Assembly (NCBI GenBank): GCA_959606905.1
Contig: CAUHML010000010.1
Location: 17,513 to 81,512 of the forward strand
Direction of reading: 5' to 3'
Source of the DNA: an uncultured Bacteroides sp.
Lineage (GTDB): Bacteria; Bacteroidota; Bacteroidia; Bacteroidales; Bacteroidaceae
Length of the DNA: 64,000 nt
This document shows, piece by piece, positions 8,372-17,938 of the stretch. Positions within the stretch are counted from its first letter, which is position 1, and the number at the start of each line of letters is the position of its first letter. Made by a program: the position numbers and the translations under genes. The notes under the pieces were generated by a model. The model did no database searches, was not told where the DNA came from, and worked only from the letters and a program-made list of their open reading frames with translations.

Positions 8372-9253
8372 TTATTTATAATTGATATTAAAATATTTAC
8401 CCATCTCGAAGTCAAAACTATCTGGATCAAAAACGCTATATCCGCTCCAAGAATAGAAGGTAATTTCACCAAAAATTATCTTCCCTCCAATATTATACCA
8501 ATCGATTCTTGCATGAGGAAATCCAGAAGATAGTTTTTCGGACAATTTAATCATTTCATTAATATTCTCAGGTAAAGCAATAGGTGGATCCATAATAGGG
8601 CGATTATCTCTAACTTTAATTGGTTTCAAGTTTTCATCCCACCATCCTCTTTTAAAATTAGAATAGCGGCCTGTATCTACCCACAAATAACGGAATTTTC
8701 CATCGAAACAAAGAAATTTATAATCATTAATAGATCCATCCGAATTACTTTTGTCTTCCAAGAATTTTTCAACAACTATTCGAGATTGTTTTGCACCTCT
8801 GTATGCCCATTCACGAGAAATTACATATAATTTTTTATTTCTCCAGCTATTCACTTCCTTAATAATACTAGGAATATCTATATTTGACTTATCTTTGCAT
8901 ACAAAAATGTTATTGCCACTACCGCCATCAGTTGTCTTAATAACAAACTGACTAGGAAGTTTGTCAAAATTAATTTCTTCTGCATTATCACAAACTTGAT
9001 ATAATTCATTCAAATATCTATCAGTTCTAAGTCGTTGTTTTACTACATCACGAACAAGATATTTATCCGTACAAGGAAGCATTTTTTCATCTCGATAATA
9101 TGCTTTATAATGCTGAATCTTTTCAGACATTCTTTGAGGATTCTTAAGATGTAGAACTCGTCCAGTTTTCAAACGATAGATGAGACTGAGAAAAACAGAG
9201 TCTGGTAAAACTACCATCATCTTTGCAATGATAAATAAAATTTTTTTAATCAT
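8372..9253 (-). CDS. ATP-grasp (TupA-type) polysaccharide protein
   Basis: This 293-residue protein matches the TupA-like ATP-grasp family found in capsule and teichuronopeptide loci. Family features are NPQRMSEKIQHYKAYY, the DKYLVRDVV segment, FVIKTTDGGSGNNIFV (ATP-grasp loop) and the late metal/ATP site FGEITFYSWSGY. Such enzymes are thought to join an amino acid or other carboxylate to a sugar through an acyl phosphate, possibly on the uronic acid predicted for this capsule. The substrate is unknown. The coding sequence is A+T rich like its neighbours. Confidence 0.8.
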   Translation of the reverse strand: MIKKILFIIAKMMVVLPDSVFLSLIYRLKTGRVLHLKNPQRMSEKIQHYKAYYRDEKMLPCTDKYLVRDVVKQRLRTDRYLNELYQVCDNAEEINFDKLPSQFVIKTTDGGSGNNIFVCKDKSNIDIPSIIKEVNSWRNKKLYVISREWAYRGAKQSRIVVEKFLEDKSNSDGSINDYKFLCFDGKFRYLWVDTGRYSNFKRGWWDENLKPIKVRDNRPIMDPPIALPENINEMIKLSEKLSSGFPHARIDWYNIGGKIIFGEITFYSWSGYSVFDPDSFDFEMGKYFNINYK

Positions 9254-9284
9254 AAAATTAAAATTTAAAAATAACTTTCAATAA

Positions 9285-10352
9285 TCACCCCTTAATTATT
9301 TTATTATATATATTAATTGTAGCTTCACCGATATTTTTCCAACTATTTTTTTTTGATTCCAAGAAGGCTGCTTGTCTAAATATTTGGGGATTTTGTCTAT
9401 ATTCACGAATAGAAGAAATAATAGATGTTGCCAGCAATTTAGGATCTAAGGACACTTTCCAATATGAATTCTCAAGTGTATCGGAATTAATCATATTAGT
9501 ACCATCAGATAATATGCAAGGAATTCCATATGACCAAGCTTCTAGCACTCCCATAGGCATGCCCTCATATCTACTAGTTAGAATAAAAATATCAGTATCA
9601 AGGAGCACTTTAACTTTATTATCGCCATAGACACCTCCCATATAACTGCCATGTGAAATAGAAGTTAAATCCTGTTTTAAACGTTCAACATCCACATCAT
9701 TTTCATTACCATAAAAATTAATATGAAATTTTGGATTATCAATAGTATCAATTATCTTCAAAGCATTAATCAAAACATCCAAACCTTTATGATAATAATT
9801 AATACGACCAATAAATGTCAAATTAATATTATCTCTTTTGTTTGGAGTAATAACAGCATTATCAGAATCTTCACAACCATTAGGAATAATACACCTCTTG
9901 GGGTTAATATAAGGAACAACACTATTATTATATTCGGATTCGTTTAAATAAATAATGGAACTCGCATTCTTTAATACACTGTTAAAAAATATTTTTCCAC
10001 CAAAAAACTTCTTTAAAAATCCTTTTCTATAGTTTTCTTTAGATAAAGCGCCATGTAATTGTACACAATACGGTATATGTTTAATAGACAGAATCTTACT
10101 AAAACGGACAAATTCAACATGAAAATGAGAATGGAATATTACAATATCAGGAATCCACTCAGAAATAAAAGACTCAAAGTCGCGAGTTGAAATTATTGTG
10201 GAAATAGGCAAATTTGTATAAAGCAAATTCTGTCTCTTAGAAATAATACGCACATCATGTCCCAAATTAATTTGTTCTTGATACAAGTGATTTATCACTG
10301 TGCCAATGCCTTCATAAATACGTCCAATAGAAGCTATATGTAAAATTTTCAT
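9285..10352 (-). CDS. Family 4 glycosyltransferase
   Basis: This 355-residue GT-B retaining glycosyltransferase starts with KILHIASIGRIYEGIGTVI, a typical GT4 N-terminal domain. The C-terminal domain holds NLTFIGRINYYHKGLDVLI and the nucleotide-sugar contact region TSRYEGMPMGVLEAWSYG, with the conserved E-x7-E pattern. It probably transfers a hexose to the capsule repeat unit in the cytoplasm. It lies 13 bases after the preceding GT4 gene. Donor and linkage are unknown. Confidence 0.9.
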   Translation of the reverse strand: MKILHIASIGRIYEGIGTVINHLYQEQINLGHDVRIISKRQNLLYTNLPISTIISTRDFESFISEWIPDIVIFHSHFHVEFVRFSKILSIKHIPYCVQLHGALSKENYRKGFLKKFFGGKIFFNSVLKNASSIIYLNESEYNNSVVPYINPKRCIIPNGCEDSDNAVITPNKRDNINLTFIGRINYYHKGLDVLINALKIIDTIDNPKFHINFYGNENDVDVERLKQDLTSISHGSYMGGVYGDNKVKVLLDTDIFILTSRYEGMPMGVLEAWSYGIPCILSDGTNMINSDTLENSYWKVSLDPKLLATSIISSIREYRQNPQIFRQAAFLESKKNSWKNIGEATINIYNKIIKG

Positions 10353-10365
10353 AATTCAAACTTAA

Positions 10366-11403
10366 CTATAATAAAGATATCCATTGTTTACAAATATTAT
10401 CTACATTCAATTTATTATTTATCTTAAGCGCATTGTTAGATAATTTTATTGTCAACTCTGAGCTGCCAGCAATTAATAACATTTTATCAACAAGAGATTT
10501 CTGATTATTGACAGGTATTAAAAAACCGTTCACTCCATCTTCTATAACCATTCGAGCTCCTCCACAAGGGCAATCTGTACAAATCGTAGGTAAACCCATT
10601 GAAAGAGCTTCAAGCATAGAATTAGATAAACCTTCGAAATCGGAAGTTGATACAAACATTGCTGCATTAATTACCAATTCGTGAACATTTGGAGTATTTG
10701 GAAAAACCTTAATTATTCGCTCAAGATGCTTAGAATAAATAATATCAAGAATAGTCTCTTTTTCTGCTCCGTCCCCATATATATGAAGTTCATAATCAGG
10801 ATGAATGTTACAAAATTCTTCAAAAGCAGAGATTAATAGAGGTATATTTTTTTGTTTATTTAATCTACAAAAATTAACAATTACTTTGTCTCTGACTTTT
10901 TCTTGCTTAGAAGGTAATCCTGACATAATTGGATTTAAGATAATAAATACTTTCTTCCTAATATAATCAGGAAAATAATTCTTTGCATCATCAGTCTGAC
11001 AAATTAAGACATCAGCGAAAGAATATAAGATATTTCGAATTCTACTTTTAATAAACCCGGATCCAACTCTTGCAGGGTCATTTCTCTCAGAAATTAATAA
11101 CTTTACATTTAGTCCTAAACAAATAAGGACAGCGCACATATTATAAAAGTACTCAAAAGATATAACAGTATTTGGTTTGATGTTTCTTATGATTTGTCTT
11201 GATCTTCTCAAAAAAATCAAATGACTTTTAGTTTCAACATATTGAACATCTATATGACTATCTATTGAATATTGATTATTTTTATGTGTTCTCGAAATAA
11301 TTGTAACCTCATACCCATGTGTTGCAAAGTAATTTGCAATAATAGTAAGCACATGTTCAGAGCCCCCACCAGCTAGAGAATGGGTGATAAAAGTTATTTT
11401 CAT
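10366..11403 (-). CDS. Family 4 glycosyltransferase
   Basis: This 345-residue GT-B enzyme has the Gly-rich start FITHSLAGGGSEHVLTII and the GT4 C-terminal signature VSTSDFEGLSNSMLEALSMG followed by PTICTDCPCGGARMVI. These features resemble capsule galactosyl- and glucosyltransferases. It begins one base after the Wzx gene and is followed by another GT4, so these genes are probably translated together. The specific sugar cannot be inferred. Confidence 0.9.
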   Translation of the reverse strand: MKITFITHSLAGGGSEHVLTIIANYFATHGYEVTIISRTHKNNQYSIDSHIDVQYVETKSHLIFLRRSRQIIRNIKPNTVISFEYFYNMCAVLICLGLNVKLLISERNDPARVGSGFIKSRIRNILYSFADVLICQTDDAKNYFPDYIRKKVFIILNPIMSGLPSKQEKVRDKVIVNFCRLNKQKNIPLLISAFEEFCNIHPDYELHIYGDGAEKETILDIIYSKHLERIIKVFPNTPNVHELVINAAMFVSTSDFEGLSNSMLEALSMGLPTICTDCPCGGARMVIEDGVNGFLIPVNNQKSLVDKMLLIAGSSELTIKLSNNALKINNKLNVDNICKQWISLL

Positions 11404-11404
11404 C

Positions 11405-12856
11405 TTAATTATTGCTAGTTTTTATAATACTCTTGAGTTGATTCCTAAAATAAAAAGAAATAGTAATGATAATAATTACTAATGAAAATCTGATTACGGA
11501 ATACCGATAGAGAAGTAAACAAATACCCATTAAAGCAAGACCAGAAAAACTGATTAGTAAGACGTGTCTTATATCAAAAATACCATTTAAATATGGTTCT
11601 CTTTTTAATATTCTCTTATAATTCCAATAATGCAATAATGCAAACAACATATAACAAATCAAAGTAGTATACCCAGCAGCATAATAACCATATTTTTTTA
11701 AAAATATATAATTCATTCCAATATTCATAACTGCTGCAATTCCTGACACAATTGTAGCAAAGATTGTTTTCTCAAAATAAAATTCAACATTTGCAAAAAC
11801 AACATAGAGGAAAATAAAATATATAGACATTGCTACAGGAGGAATAACATAAATAGCATCTAAATAATCATCAGTCGCAAATATTTTTATCAATTCAGGA
11901 GCAATTAACATTTCCAAAAAAGAAACAACCATTACAACTAACAAAATAGATGAAGTCATCTTTCTTACAGGTAAAATATTCTTGTTCTTAATGCTTTTAT
12001 ACACATACGGACACATAGATCTATTAATCGCATCAGTTGCTATAATCATTAAATTTGAAACAGTACATGCCAAATTGTACAAACCAGTTTCAGATAACCC
12101 AACCATTTGGGTAATCATAACCCTATCTACTTGATTAAGAATTTTAATTGATAAATAATGTGGCAATAAAGGTATGCTCAAAACTAATGCATATTTCCAA
12201 TACTTAGTTGTAAATTTATAATCAGCTTGTTTGTATGTATTCAAATATAATATAATACCAATGAATGTAGTAACAAATATTGGAGAAGAAACACGGAATT
12301 CATATTTATATTTAGAATAAACTACACCCAAAATACCAATTATTACTCCTGATATGGTAATAAACAACGATACAAATACAAGCTTTTTATATTTATAATC
12401 AAATCTCTCCTTTGCTGACCAAAAATCTACTATTGGATATGATAATAGATGTAAAAACATTATACACATCATAGGTGTAGTGATATCAAACATAGAATTC
12501 CAAAATTCATCTGCTATAATGTATATAATAAAAAAGAAAAAAACAACTATTAATGCTAGAGTCATCAATGAAAATGTTGCCCGATTTCTATCATCTTCGT
12601 GTTTTATTAATACATTATTATAAGCAACACCTGAGAGGTATAATGTTACAAATGGATATAGTAAATCATACCATGAATAAAAGTTAGCAGTTTTTCCATA
12701 TTCTTCAACCGTTAGAATTCTCGTAAAAATTGGTGTACTAATCATCGAAAAACATTTGATGATAATACTACATACTAAAAACCAAAAAGAGGCTTTTACC
12801 GGAGCACTTAACGAAGAGTATGAAGAGGAAAGTTTTATATATAATGATTTAAGCAT
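11405..12856 (-). CDS. Wzx-type polysaccharide flippase
   Basis: This 483-residue, very hydrophobic protein (about 12-14 predicted membrane segments) fits the MATE/PST flippases that turn undecaprenyl-linked repeat units to the periplasm. The N-terminal SAPVKASFWFLVCSIIIKC, the following TPIFTRILTVEEYG and the internal NQVDRVMITQMVGLSETGLY are typical Wzx landmarks. It pairs with the Wzy-like polymerase at 21715-22980. The gene is strongly A+T rich. Confidence 0.9.
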   Translation of the reverse strand: MLKSLYIKLSSSYSSLSAPVKASFWFLVCSIIIKCFSMISTPIFTRILTVEEYGKTANFYSWYDLLYPFVTLYLSGVAYNNVLIKHEDDRNRATFSLMTLALIVVFFFFIIYIIADEFWNSMFDITTPMMCIMFLHLLSYPIVDFWSAKERFDYKYKKLVFVSLFITISGVIIGILGVVYSKYKYEFRVSSPIFVTTFIGIILYLNTYKQADYKFTTKYWKYALVLSIPLLPHYLSIKILNQVDRVMITQMVGLSETGLYNLACTVSNLMIIATDAINRSMCPYVYKSIKNKNILPVRKMTSSILLVVMVVSFLEMLIAPELIKIFATDDYLDAIYVIPPVAMSIYFIFLYVVFANVEFYFEKTIFATIVSGIAAVMNIGMNYIFLKKYGYYAAGYTTLICYMLFALLHYWNYKRILKREPYLNGIFDIRHVLLISFSGLALMGICLLLYRYSVIRFSLVIIIITISFYFRNQLKSIIKTSNN

Positions 12857-12864
12857 GTTTGATC

Positions 12865-14037
12865 TTACGAATTAATTAAGGAATATAATGCATTTATATT
12901 CTTATCCCTATTAGAATGAGTATTGTTTTTTAAATAATTACTCAAATTTGTTTGTAAGTCCTTGTCTCCTATTAACATCCGCAGTTTTTCTGTAACTGAG
13001 TCATTTGTCATTTCTGCAACGAGACCACTCTTACCAGATTCTATTTGATCAAAAGCTGAAGCAAAATGAGTTATCAATATAGGTTTCTCTAATAACTTGG
13101 CCTCTTCAATCGCAATACTCTTTCCTTCTGCATGGCTTGTAAGCAAGAATATATCAGCCCATTTTACAAATTTATAGGGATTAGATTGTTGATGTAGAAA
13201 AAAGGTTTCATTTTCAATGTTATTATTTCTAACAAGATCTTTAATTTCATTTTCTTCCGGACCTCCACCAACAATAAACCAAAGAAACTTTATACCTTCT
13301 TTTTTTAAATTACCTAATGCAACAGATGCATAATCAAAGCCTTTTCTAACATACAAACCAGCTACAGTACAAATAACAGTGGTATCCCTATCTATTGAAT
13401 ACGAGTCATATGGATTTTCTACTTCAGCTAAAGACATAAGTGTATCTTTCAGAACAATATTCTCGATGATACGTACTTTATCCGCATTTTCAGGGAATAC
13501 TCTTTTTAATGTATATGCACATTCTTCCGATATTGTAACAATATAATTTACCCTGTCATAATAAAACTTGTCTAATGTCGGCTTATAGGTAAAAGAGTTA
13601 GTATAATTAGTATGATTCCAAGCAATTTTAACATTTGCACAAAGACAATCAACCATGTAATATAGCTCTACTCCATCATTATACGATATTGCACAATCAT
13701 ACTTTTTAGAATTAGGTCGAAATGATTTTTTATTTAATTTCCAAAATAAACGCCATCTTTTTTCTAAAGAAGTTATTCTTTTACAAAGAACAATAGATAA
13801 TAACCTTTTAAATGCTGCTATAAATTTGAAAGTAAATATTAACTCTCTTAATGTAGTTGTTTCTTTGAGAATATTTACATTTGAAGGTACTTGATCTAAA
13901 AACAAACCCTGACGAGAAAATAAAAATAAATCTACATTATAAACATCGTAATCAATAGTATTTAAAAGAGATGCCAGACTTTTGGACACACCTCCTTTTC
14001 CCATCTCACAGCAAATAAAAATAAGTTTTTTTTTCAT
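12865..14037 (-). CDS. Family 4 glycosyltransferase
   Basis: This 390-residue GT-B glycosyltransferase is read from ATG 14037 (MKKKLIFICCEMGKGGVSKS). That start lies one base after the stop of the upstream GT2; an in-frame start at 14061 would overlap it. The glycine-rich N-terminal loop is GKGGVSKSL. The C-terminal GT4 region includes ICTVAGLYVRKGFDYA and LLTSHAEGKSIAIEEAKLL. It probably adds one sugar to the capsule unit at the membrane. Donor unknown. Confidence 0.9.
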   Translation of the reverse strand: MKKKLIFICCEMGKGGVSKSLASLLNTIDYDVYNVDLFLFSRQGLFLDQVPSNVNILKETTTLRELIFTFKFIAAFKRLLSIVLCKRITSLEKRWRLFWKLNKKSFRPNSKKYDCAISYNDGVELYYMVDCLCANVKIAWNHTNYTNSFTYKPTLDKFYYDRVNYIVTISEECAYTLKRVFPENADKVRIIENIVLKDTLMSLAEVENPYDSYSIDRDTTVICTVAGLYVRKGFDYASVALGNLKKEGIKFLWFIVGGGPEENEIKDLVRNNNIENETFFLHQQSNPYKFVKWADIFLLTSHAEGKSIAIEEAKLLEKPILITHFASAFDQIESGKSGLVAEMTNDSVTEKLRMLIGDKDLQTNLSNYLKNNTHSNRDKNINALYSLINS

Positions 14038-14038
14038 T

Positions 14039-15106
14039 CTAGTAAGGATATTTTGAATCAACTAATCTCTTATATTTTTTAACAAGAATAAAATAATCTG
14101 CCTTTAGACAGTCTTTTAGTAAATATTTCATAATCTTATTTTTTTCCATTGACCATTCCCTATTCAACGAATCCGTATAAGGTGTGGTTTCAAGAACATC
14201 ATCACATTCATGTAGGTACTGAAGATAACTTTTCTTCATTTCGAAATACGAAATAAAGCGTTGTTTCATTCCATAATGTGCACATTCTCTATTATCAACA
14301 AAACACTCCTTCTTATATATAAGTTGTTTCTTAAAATACTTGAAAACACTTATAATAAGAGTTTTTTCTTGGTTTTCATTTAAAGAAAAATATGGATTAC
14401 CTATTAAATGTTTTATTACGCTTCTCATAAACACGCAAATTCTTTCAGGTTCAAAATATAGTCCTCCTTTATAAATTGAACCAGAAGCCAGTTTTAATTT
14501 TATTGAGCTGTGCCGTTCGTTCCAAATTCTATTGTCATAAATTGCAGACTTTTCATATATTAATAAATCACGTAGCAAAAAACAATAAGTAAAAGTATCG
14601 TCAACATACTTATAATAAGTCTCTTTTTGAAGATACTTATTCATTAAATAGCGATTAAAAACCATTCCCGTAGGATGCCTAGAATAATCTTGATTTAGTA
14701 ATGATGAAAATCCCTTATCATAAACCTTTAAATCATATGTTGGCTCTAAATAATTTCGTGTAGTGCTTATATAAGAATAATTATTATTCTTTAAAAATTC
14801 GACAAACTCAAGCAGTCGTTCAGTACATAAGATATCACGATCATTACAATGAAGAACATATTTACCATTCGAATTGAAAAGACCGAGTATCATATTATAA
14901 TAACCAGGAACTGGTTTATCATTTGTGAATACTTTCAGACGTAAGTCATCTATACCACGCAACATTGCCATAGTACCATCGGTACATCCATTATTAGTCA
15001 CAACAACTTCAATGTCTGGTGTATCAATAAACAAAATTGATTCTACTAACTCCTTCAGTTGCTCAACACGATTATATGTAGGGATGCTAATACTTAATAT
15101 AGCCAT
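14039..15106 (-). CDS. Family 2 glycosyltransferase
   Basis: This 355-residue protein begins with the GT-A fold: ILSISIPTYNRVEQLKELV, the VVTNNGCTDGTMAML loop and the metal-site region HCNDRDILCTE, a variant of DxD. The second half is unlike well-known GT2 enzymes and may define acceptor choice. It starts two bases after the acyltransferase stop and abuts the next GT4 gene. Function beyond sugar transfer in capsule synthesis cannot be told. Confidence 0.87.
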   Translation of the reverse strand: MAILSISIPTYNRVEQLKELVESILFIDTPDIEVVVTNNGCTDGTMAMLRGIDDLRLKVFTNDKPVPGYYNMILGLFNSNGKYVLHCNDRDILCTERLLEFVEFLKNNNYSYISTTRNYLEPTYDLKVYDKGFSSLLNQDYSRHPTGMVFNRYLMNKYLQKETYYKYVDDTFTYCFLLRDLLIYEKSAIYDNRIWNERHSSIKLKLASGSIYKGGLYFEPERICVFMRSVIKHLIGNPYFSLNENQEKTLIISVFKYFKKQLIYKKECFVDNRECAHYGMKQRFISYFEMKKSYLQYLHECDDVLETTPYTDSLNREWSMEKNKIMKYLLKDCLKADYFILVKKYKRLVDSKYPY

Positions 15107-15108
15107 AT

Positions 15109-16197
15109 CTATTTAAAAATATAAAAAGTATTAAGAAAAAATGTTCGAAGCTGTAAAGCAATATATTCTATAAATCTATTGAATAGATATAAATTAAAGA
15201 TCTTACCTAAGATAAATGAAAGTCCAAAGGATAAAATAATCGATATTCCAAAATACATTAATACAGCTGGAATCCAAAATTCAAATCCATCCCTGAGGAA
15301 AATTTTATTATAAAAATCAATCTCAACAATTGTTCTGACCAATTTATTATTATGAAGCATAAAAACAATTAATGTTAAAGATAATAAATAATTAATCGAA
15401 GCAAGGTAAAATTTTCTTTTGTTAGCAAAAGAAACAAGTCCCAAAGCTATTGCAACAAAGCAAGGATTAATAAATTTATTAAGCCAAAGTGATTTATTTG
15501 AGAATGATGCCACATTAGCAGCCAATATAGCTAAAAATACTGACCCAATAATCCATAATAATGAAGGTAACAATATCAATATGCACAATTTTTTGCTAGA
15601 TAATTTATTATTTGAATATTTCTTAAAATACGCTGTAATAAAGTACAGAGAAAGAAACCCTATTAACTCGTTGTAATAAAAATAGTCACCTCCTAATATT
15701 AAAACGTATACACTATAAAGCAATACAAAACTACTAACGATACAAAAGAGTTGAAATTGGCTCAATTTTTCTATCACATAGTTTATATATGGGTGAATTA
15801 AATATATTAAAATATAGCAAGATATAAACCAATAAAATCCAAAAGTTAATGGGAAAAAAGAAAAGACTATCTCTTTAAGAGGGATATTATATCCTGCAAG
15901 CAAAACTATTGCAAGGCAAAAAACAGAAGTACAAAATGATTCTACAATCATTTTTATTGCCTTATTAATTTTAACATTATAAGATTCTAACAAAAACCAT
16001 ACAGAGCTAACAAAAAAAATGCAATTACCGATTTGACCTAAATTAGTAATTGTTATTTTTAATGAATTTAATAGTACTAAATCCCCCCCATTTTTAGTAG
16101 CAATAGGTGCACTAGCTGCAGCATGCGACAACACAATAAGTATAATTGAAATTAACTTAAGTAATTCAATACTTGAATTTCTGTTCTTTGTACCCAT
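15109..16197 (-). CDS. Acyltransferase-3 family membrane protein
   Basis: This 362-residue protein has about ten hydrophobic segments and the family start RNSSIELLKLISIILIVLSH, where the late His is the usual catalytic-type residue. Such enzymes O-acetylate or otherwise acylate sugars of surface polysaccharides at the inner membrane. It lies between glf and a GT2 gene. The acyl group and target sugar are unknown. Its A+T content is among the highest in the locus. Confidence 0.8.
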   Translation of the reverse strand: MGTKNRNSSIELLKLISIILIVLSHAAASAPIATKNGGDLVLLNSLKITITNLGQIGNCIFFVSSVWFLLESYNVKINKAIKMIVESFCTSVFCLAIVLLAGYNIPLKEIVFSFFPLTFGFYWFISCYILIYLIHPYINYVIEKLSQFQLFCIVSSFVLLYSVYVLILGGDYFYYNELIGFLSLYFITAYFKKYSNNKLSSKKLCILILLPSLLWIIGSVFLAILAANVASFSNKSLWLNKFINPCFVAIALGLVSFANKRKFYLASINYLLSLTLIVFMLHNNKLVRTIVEIDFYNKIFLRDGFEFWIPAVLMYFGISIILSFGLSFILGKIFNLYLFNRFIEYIALQLRTFFLNTFYIFK

Positions 16198-16205
16198 TTA
16201 TTTAA

Positions 16206-17357
16206 TTACTTCTTTTCTTGAATTATTCGACTCTGGGCTAATGATCGATTTAGTGCTTGATCCATATTATAATATTTAAAGTCAGCCAATCTTCCACATG
16301 CAATTAAATTAGAATATTTTGAAGCAAGTTCTCTATATTGAATATAGAGGCTTTGACTATGTTCTGTCAGTATAGGATAATATGGTTCTACTTCCTCACT
16401 ATGATTATAAGGAAGAGGATATTCTACTGCATAAGAAGTTCCCTTTACATCCTGAAGTGGCATTTTCTTGTATTCTACTATGCGAGTATACCCTTCAGCT
16501 TGAGGATATGCCACCAAAGGTGCTCCTTGGAAGCTATCTTTCTCTTCATACTTCCATTCAAACCTTAATGATCTATATGGAAGCTTACCATAGCAACAAT
16601 CAAATAATTCGTCTAATGCACCTGTATAGATTACATTAAAACTGTCATCTCCATCAACAAGAATAATATTGCGTTTTTCGTCTTTGGAAATATGATCCAA
16701 TGCATCGATTCCAAGCTTTACCTTAATATTTGGGTGATTGAGTATATTTTTAAAAAATTGCTCATAAGTAGTAACAGGCATAACCTGATATTCATCATCA
16801 AAATATCCATCTTTATACGATAACCTCAATGGCACTCGTTTAAGAACAGATGGATCTATCTCTGAGGGTGCCATACCCCATTGTTTTGCGGTATATAGGC
16901 TATAATCTTTTTCAAATAAAAATTCGGCATATTCTCTAATTATGCTTACAGGAGATTCCAAAGCCTCTACAACTGTAACAAACTCACGGTTTGGATAATT
17001 CTCTTTCAACGCATCTTTGAGTTTTTGCGCATCATCTTTTGTATAAAAATCATCAATCGTCTGGAAATTGAATGGCGATGGCGTTGCTTTACCATTTATT
17101 TCTGCTTGGCAAAAAATTCTAAAAGGACGCCATTGATTGTAGCGGCACATATAATCATACAATGCCTTATTATTTGTGTGAAAGCAATGAGGGCCATATT
17201 TATGAACTATAATACCATGCTCATCAAGATAATCATACATATTTCCTCCTATATGATCACGTCTATCCCATATAGTAATATCATGACCATCCTCAGCAAG
17301 TTCTCTGCCAATCACAGATCCAGACAAACCACAACCAACGATTAAATATTTACCCAT
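16206..17357 (-). CDS. glf: UDP-galactopyranose mutase
   Basis: Glf converts UDP-galactopyranose to UDP-galactofuranose with reduced FAD, which predicts galactofuranose in this capsule. It has 383 residues, the usual length. The FAD-binding start YLIVGCGLSGSVIGRELA, the DRRDHIGGNMYDY segment, HKYGPHCFHTNN and RPFRIFC agree with the family, as does EYPLPYN near the end. Its ATG shares one base with the stop of the upstream epimerase (TAATG), so translation is probably coupled. Confidence in the reaction is high. Confidence 0.95.
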   Translation of the reverse strand: MGKYLIVGCGLSGSVIGRELAEDGHDITIWDRRDHIGGNMYDYLDEHGIIVHKYGPHCFHTNNKALYDYMCRYNQWRPFRIFCQAEINGKATPSPFNFQTIDDFYTKDDAQKLKDALKENYPNREFVTVVEALESPVSIIREYAEFLFEKDYSLYTAKQWGMAPSEIDPSVLKRVPLRLSYKDGYFDDEYQVMPVTTYEQFFKNILNHPNIKVKLGIDALDHISKDEKRNIILVDGDDSFNVIYTGALDELFDCCYGKLPYRSLRFEWKYEEKDSFQGAPLVAYPQAEGYTRIVEYKKMPLQDVKGTSYAVEYPLPYNHSEEVEPYYPILTEHSQSLYIQYRELASKYSNLIACGRLADFKYYNMDQALNRSLAQSRIIQEKK

Positions 17358-17926
17358 TACTTAACCTTTTCCTGATATTTCTTAAAGCTCATCAAATGTG
17401 TATCCTTTTCTGAGATAGTCAGATTTTCGATACCACCGATCTTTTCAAATGGCCACTCAATATTGATGTCAGGATCATTGTACATGATACCGCTATCACC
17501 TTCGCCATAGAATACTTCGCCACACTTGTAGCTTACGATAGAATCTTCAAGTACCAAATATCCGTGACCAAAGAACTGAGGTACATAGAGTGTCTTCTGG
17601 TTGTCACCTGTAAGATCAAATCCTTGCCACTTACCAAAGGTTGGAGAATCAGGACGAAGGTCGACGATTACATCATAAACATGACCGCTGATACAACGAA
17701 CCAACTTTGCTTGCTGCTTAACCAACTGAAAGTGAGTAGCACGAATAACACCTTTCTTGCTGATGGTATAAAAAACTTCCTTCAACTCATGATCGATACC
17801 GTTCTGCTTGAACAAATCAATGTTGTAATCCTTGACGAAACCACCACGTTCGTCAGTAGCATAAAATGGAATTATCTCGTATGCACCCTTCAAGGATGTC
17901 TCTTTGAATTCAAACTTTTGAATCAT
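17357..17926 (-). CDS. dTDP-4-dehydrorhamnose 3,5-epimerase-like (RfbC family) epimerase
   Basis: This 189-residue cupin-fold enzyme belongs to the RmlC/RfbC family. It has the catalytic-type His in VIRATHFQLVKQQ, followed by AKLVRCISGHVYDVIVDLR, and the core strands around FGHGYLVLED. No dTDP-glucose enzymes lie nearby; instead it sits with glucose-1-phosphate cytidylyltransferase and CDP-glucose 4,6-dehydratase. It therefore probably epimerises CDP-4-keto-6-deoxyglucose at C3, or at C3 and C5. The sugar produced is not decidable here. Confidence 0.88.
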   Translation of the reverse strand: MIQKFEFKETSLKGAYEIIPFYATDERGGFVKDYNIDLFKQNGIDHELKEVFYTISKKGVIRATHFQLVKQQAKLVRCISGHVYDVIVDLRPDSPTFGKWQGFDLTGDNQKTLYVPQFFGHGYLVLEDSIVSYKCGEVFYGEGDSGIMYNDPDINIEWPFEKIGGIENLTISEKDTHLMSFKKYQEKVK

Positions 17927-17938
17927 AATAATATATAT

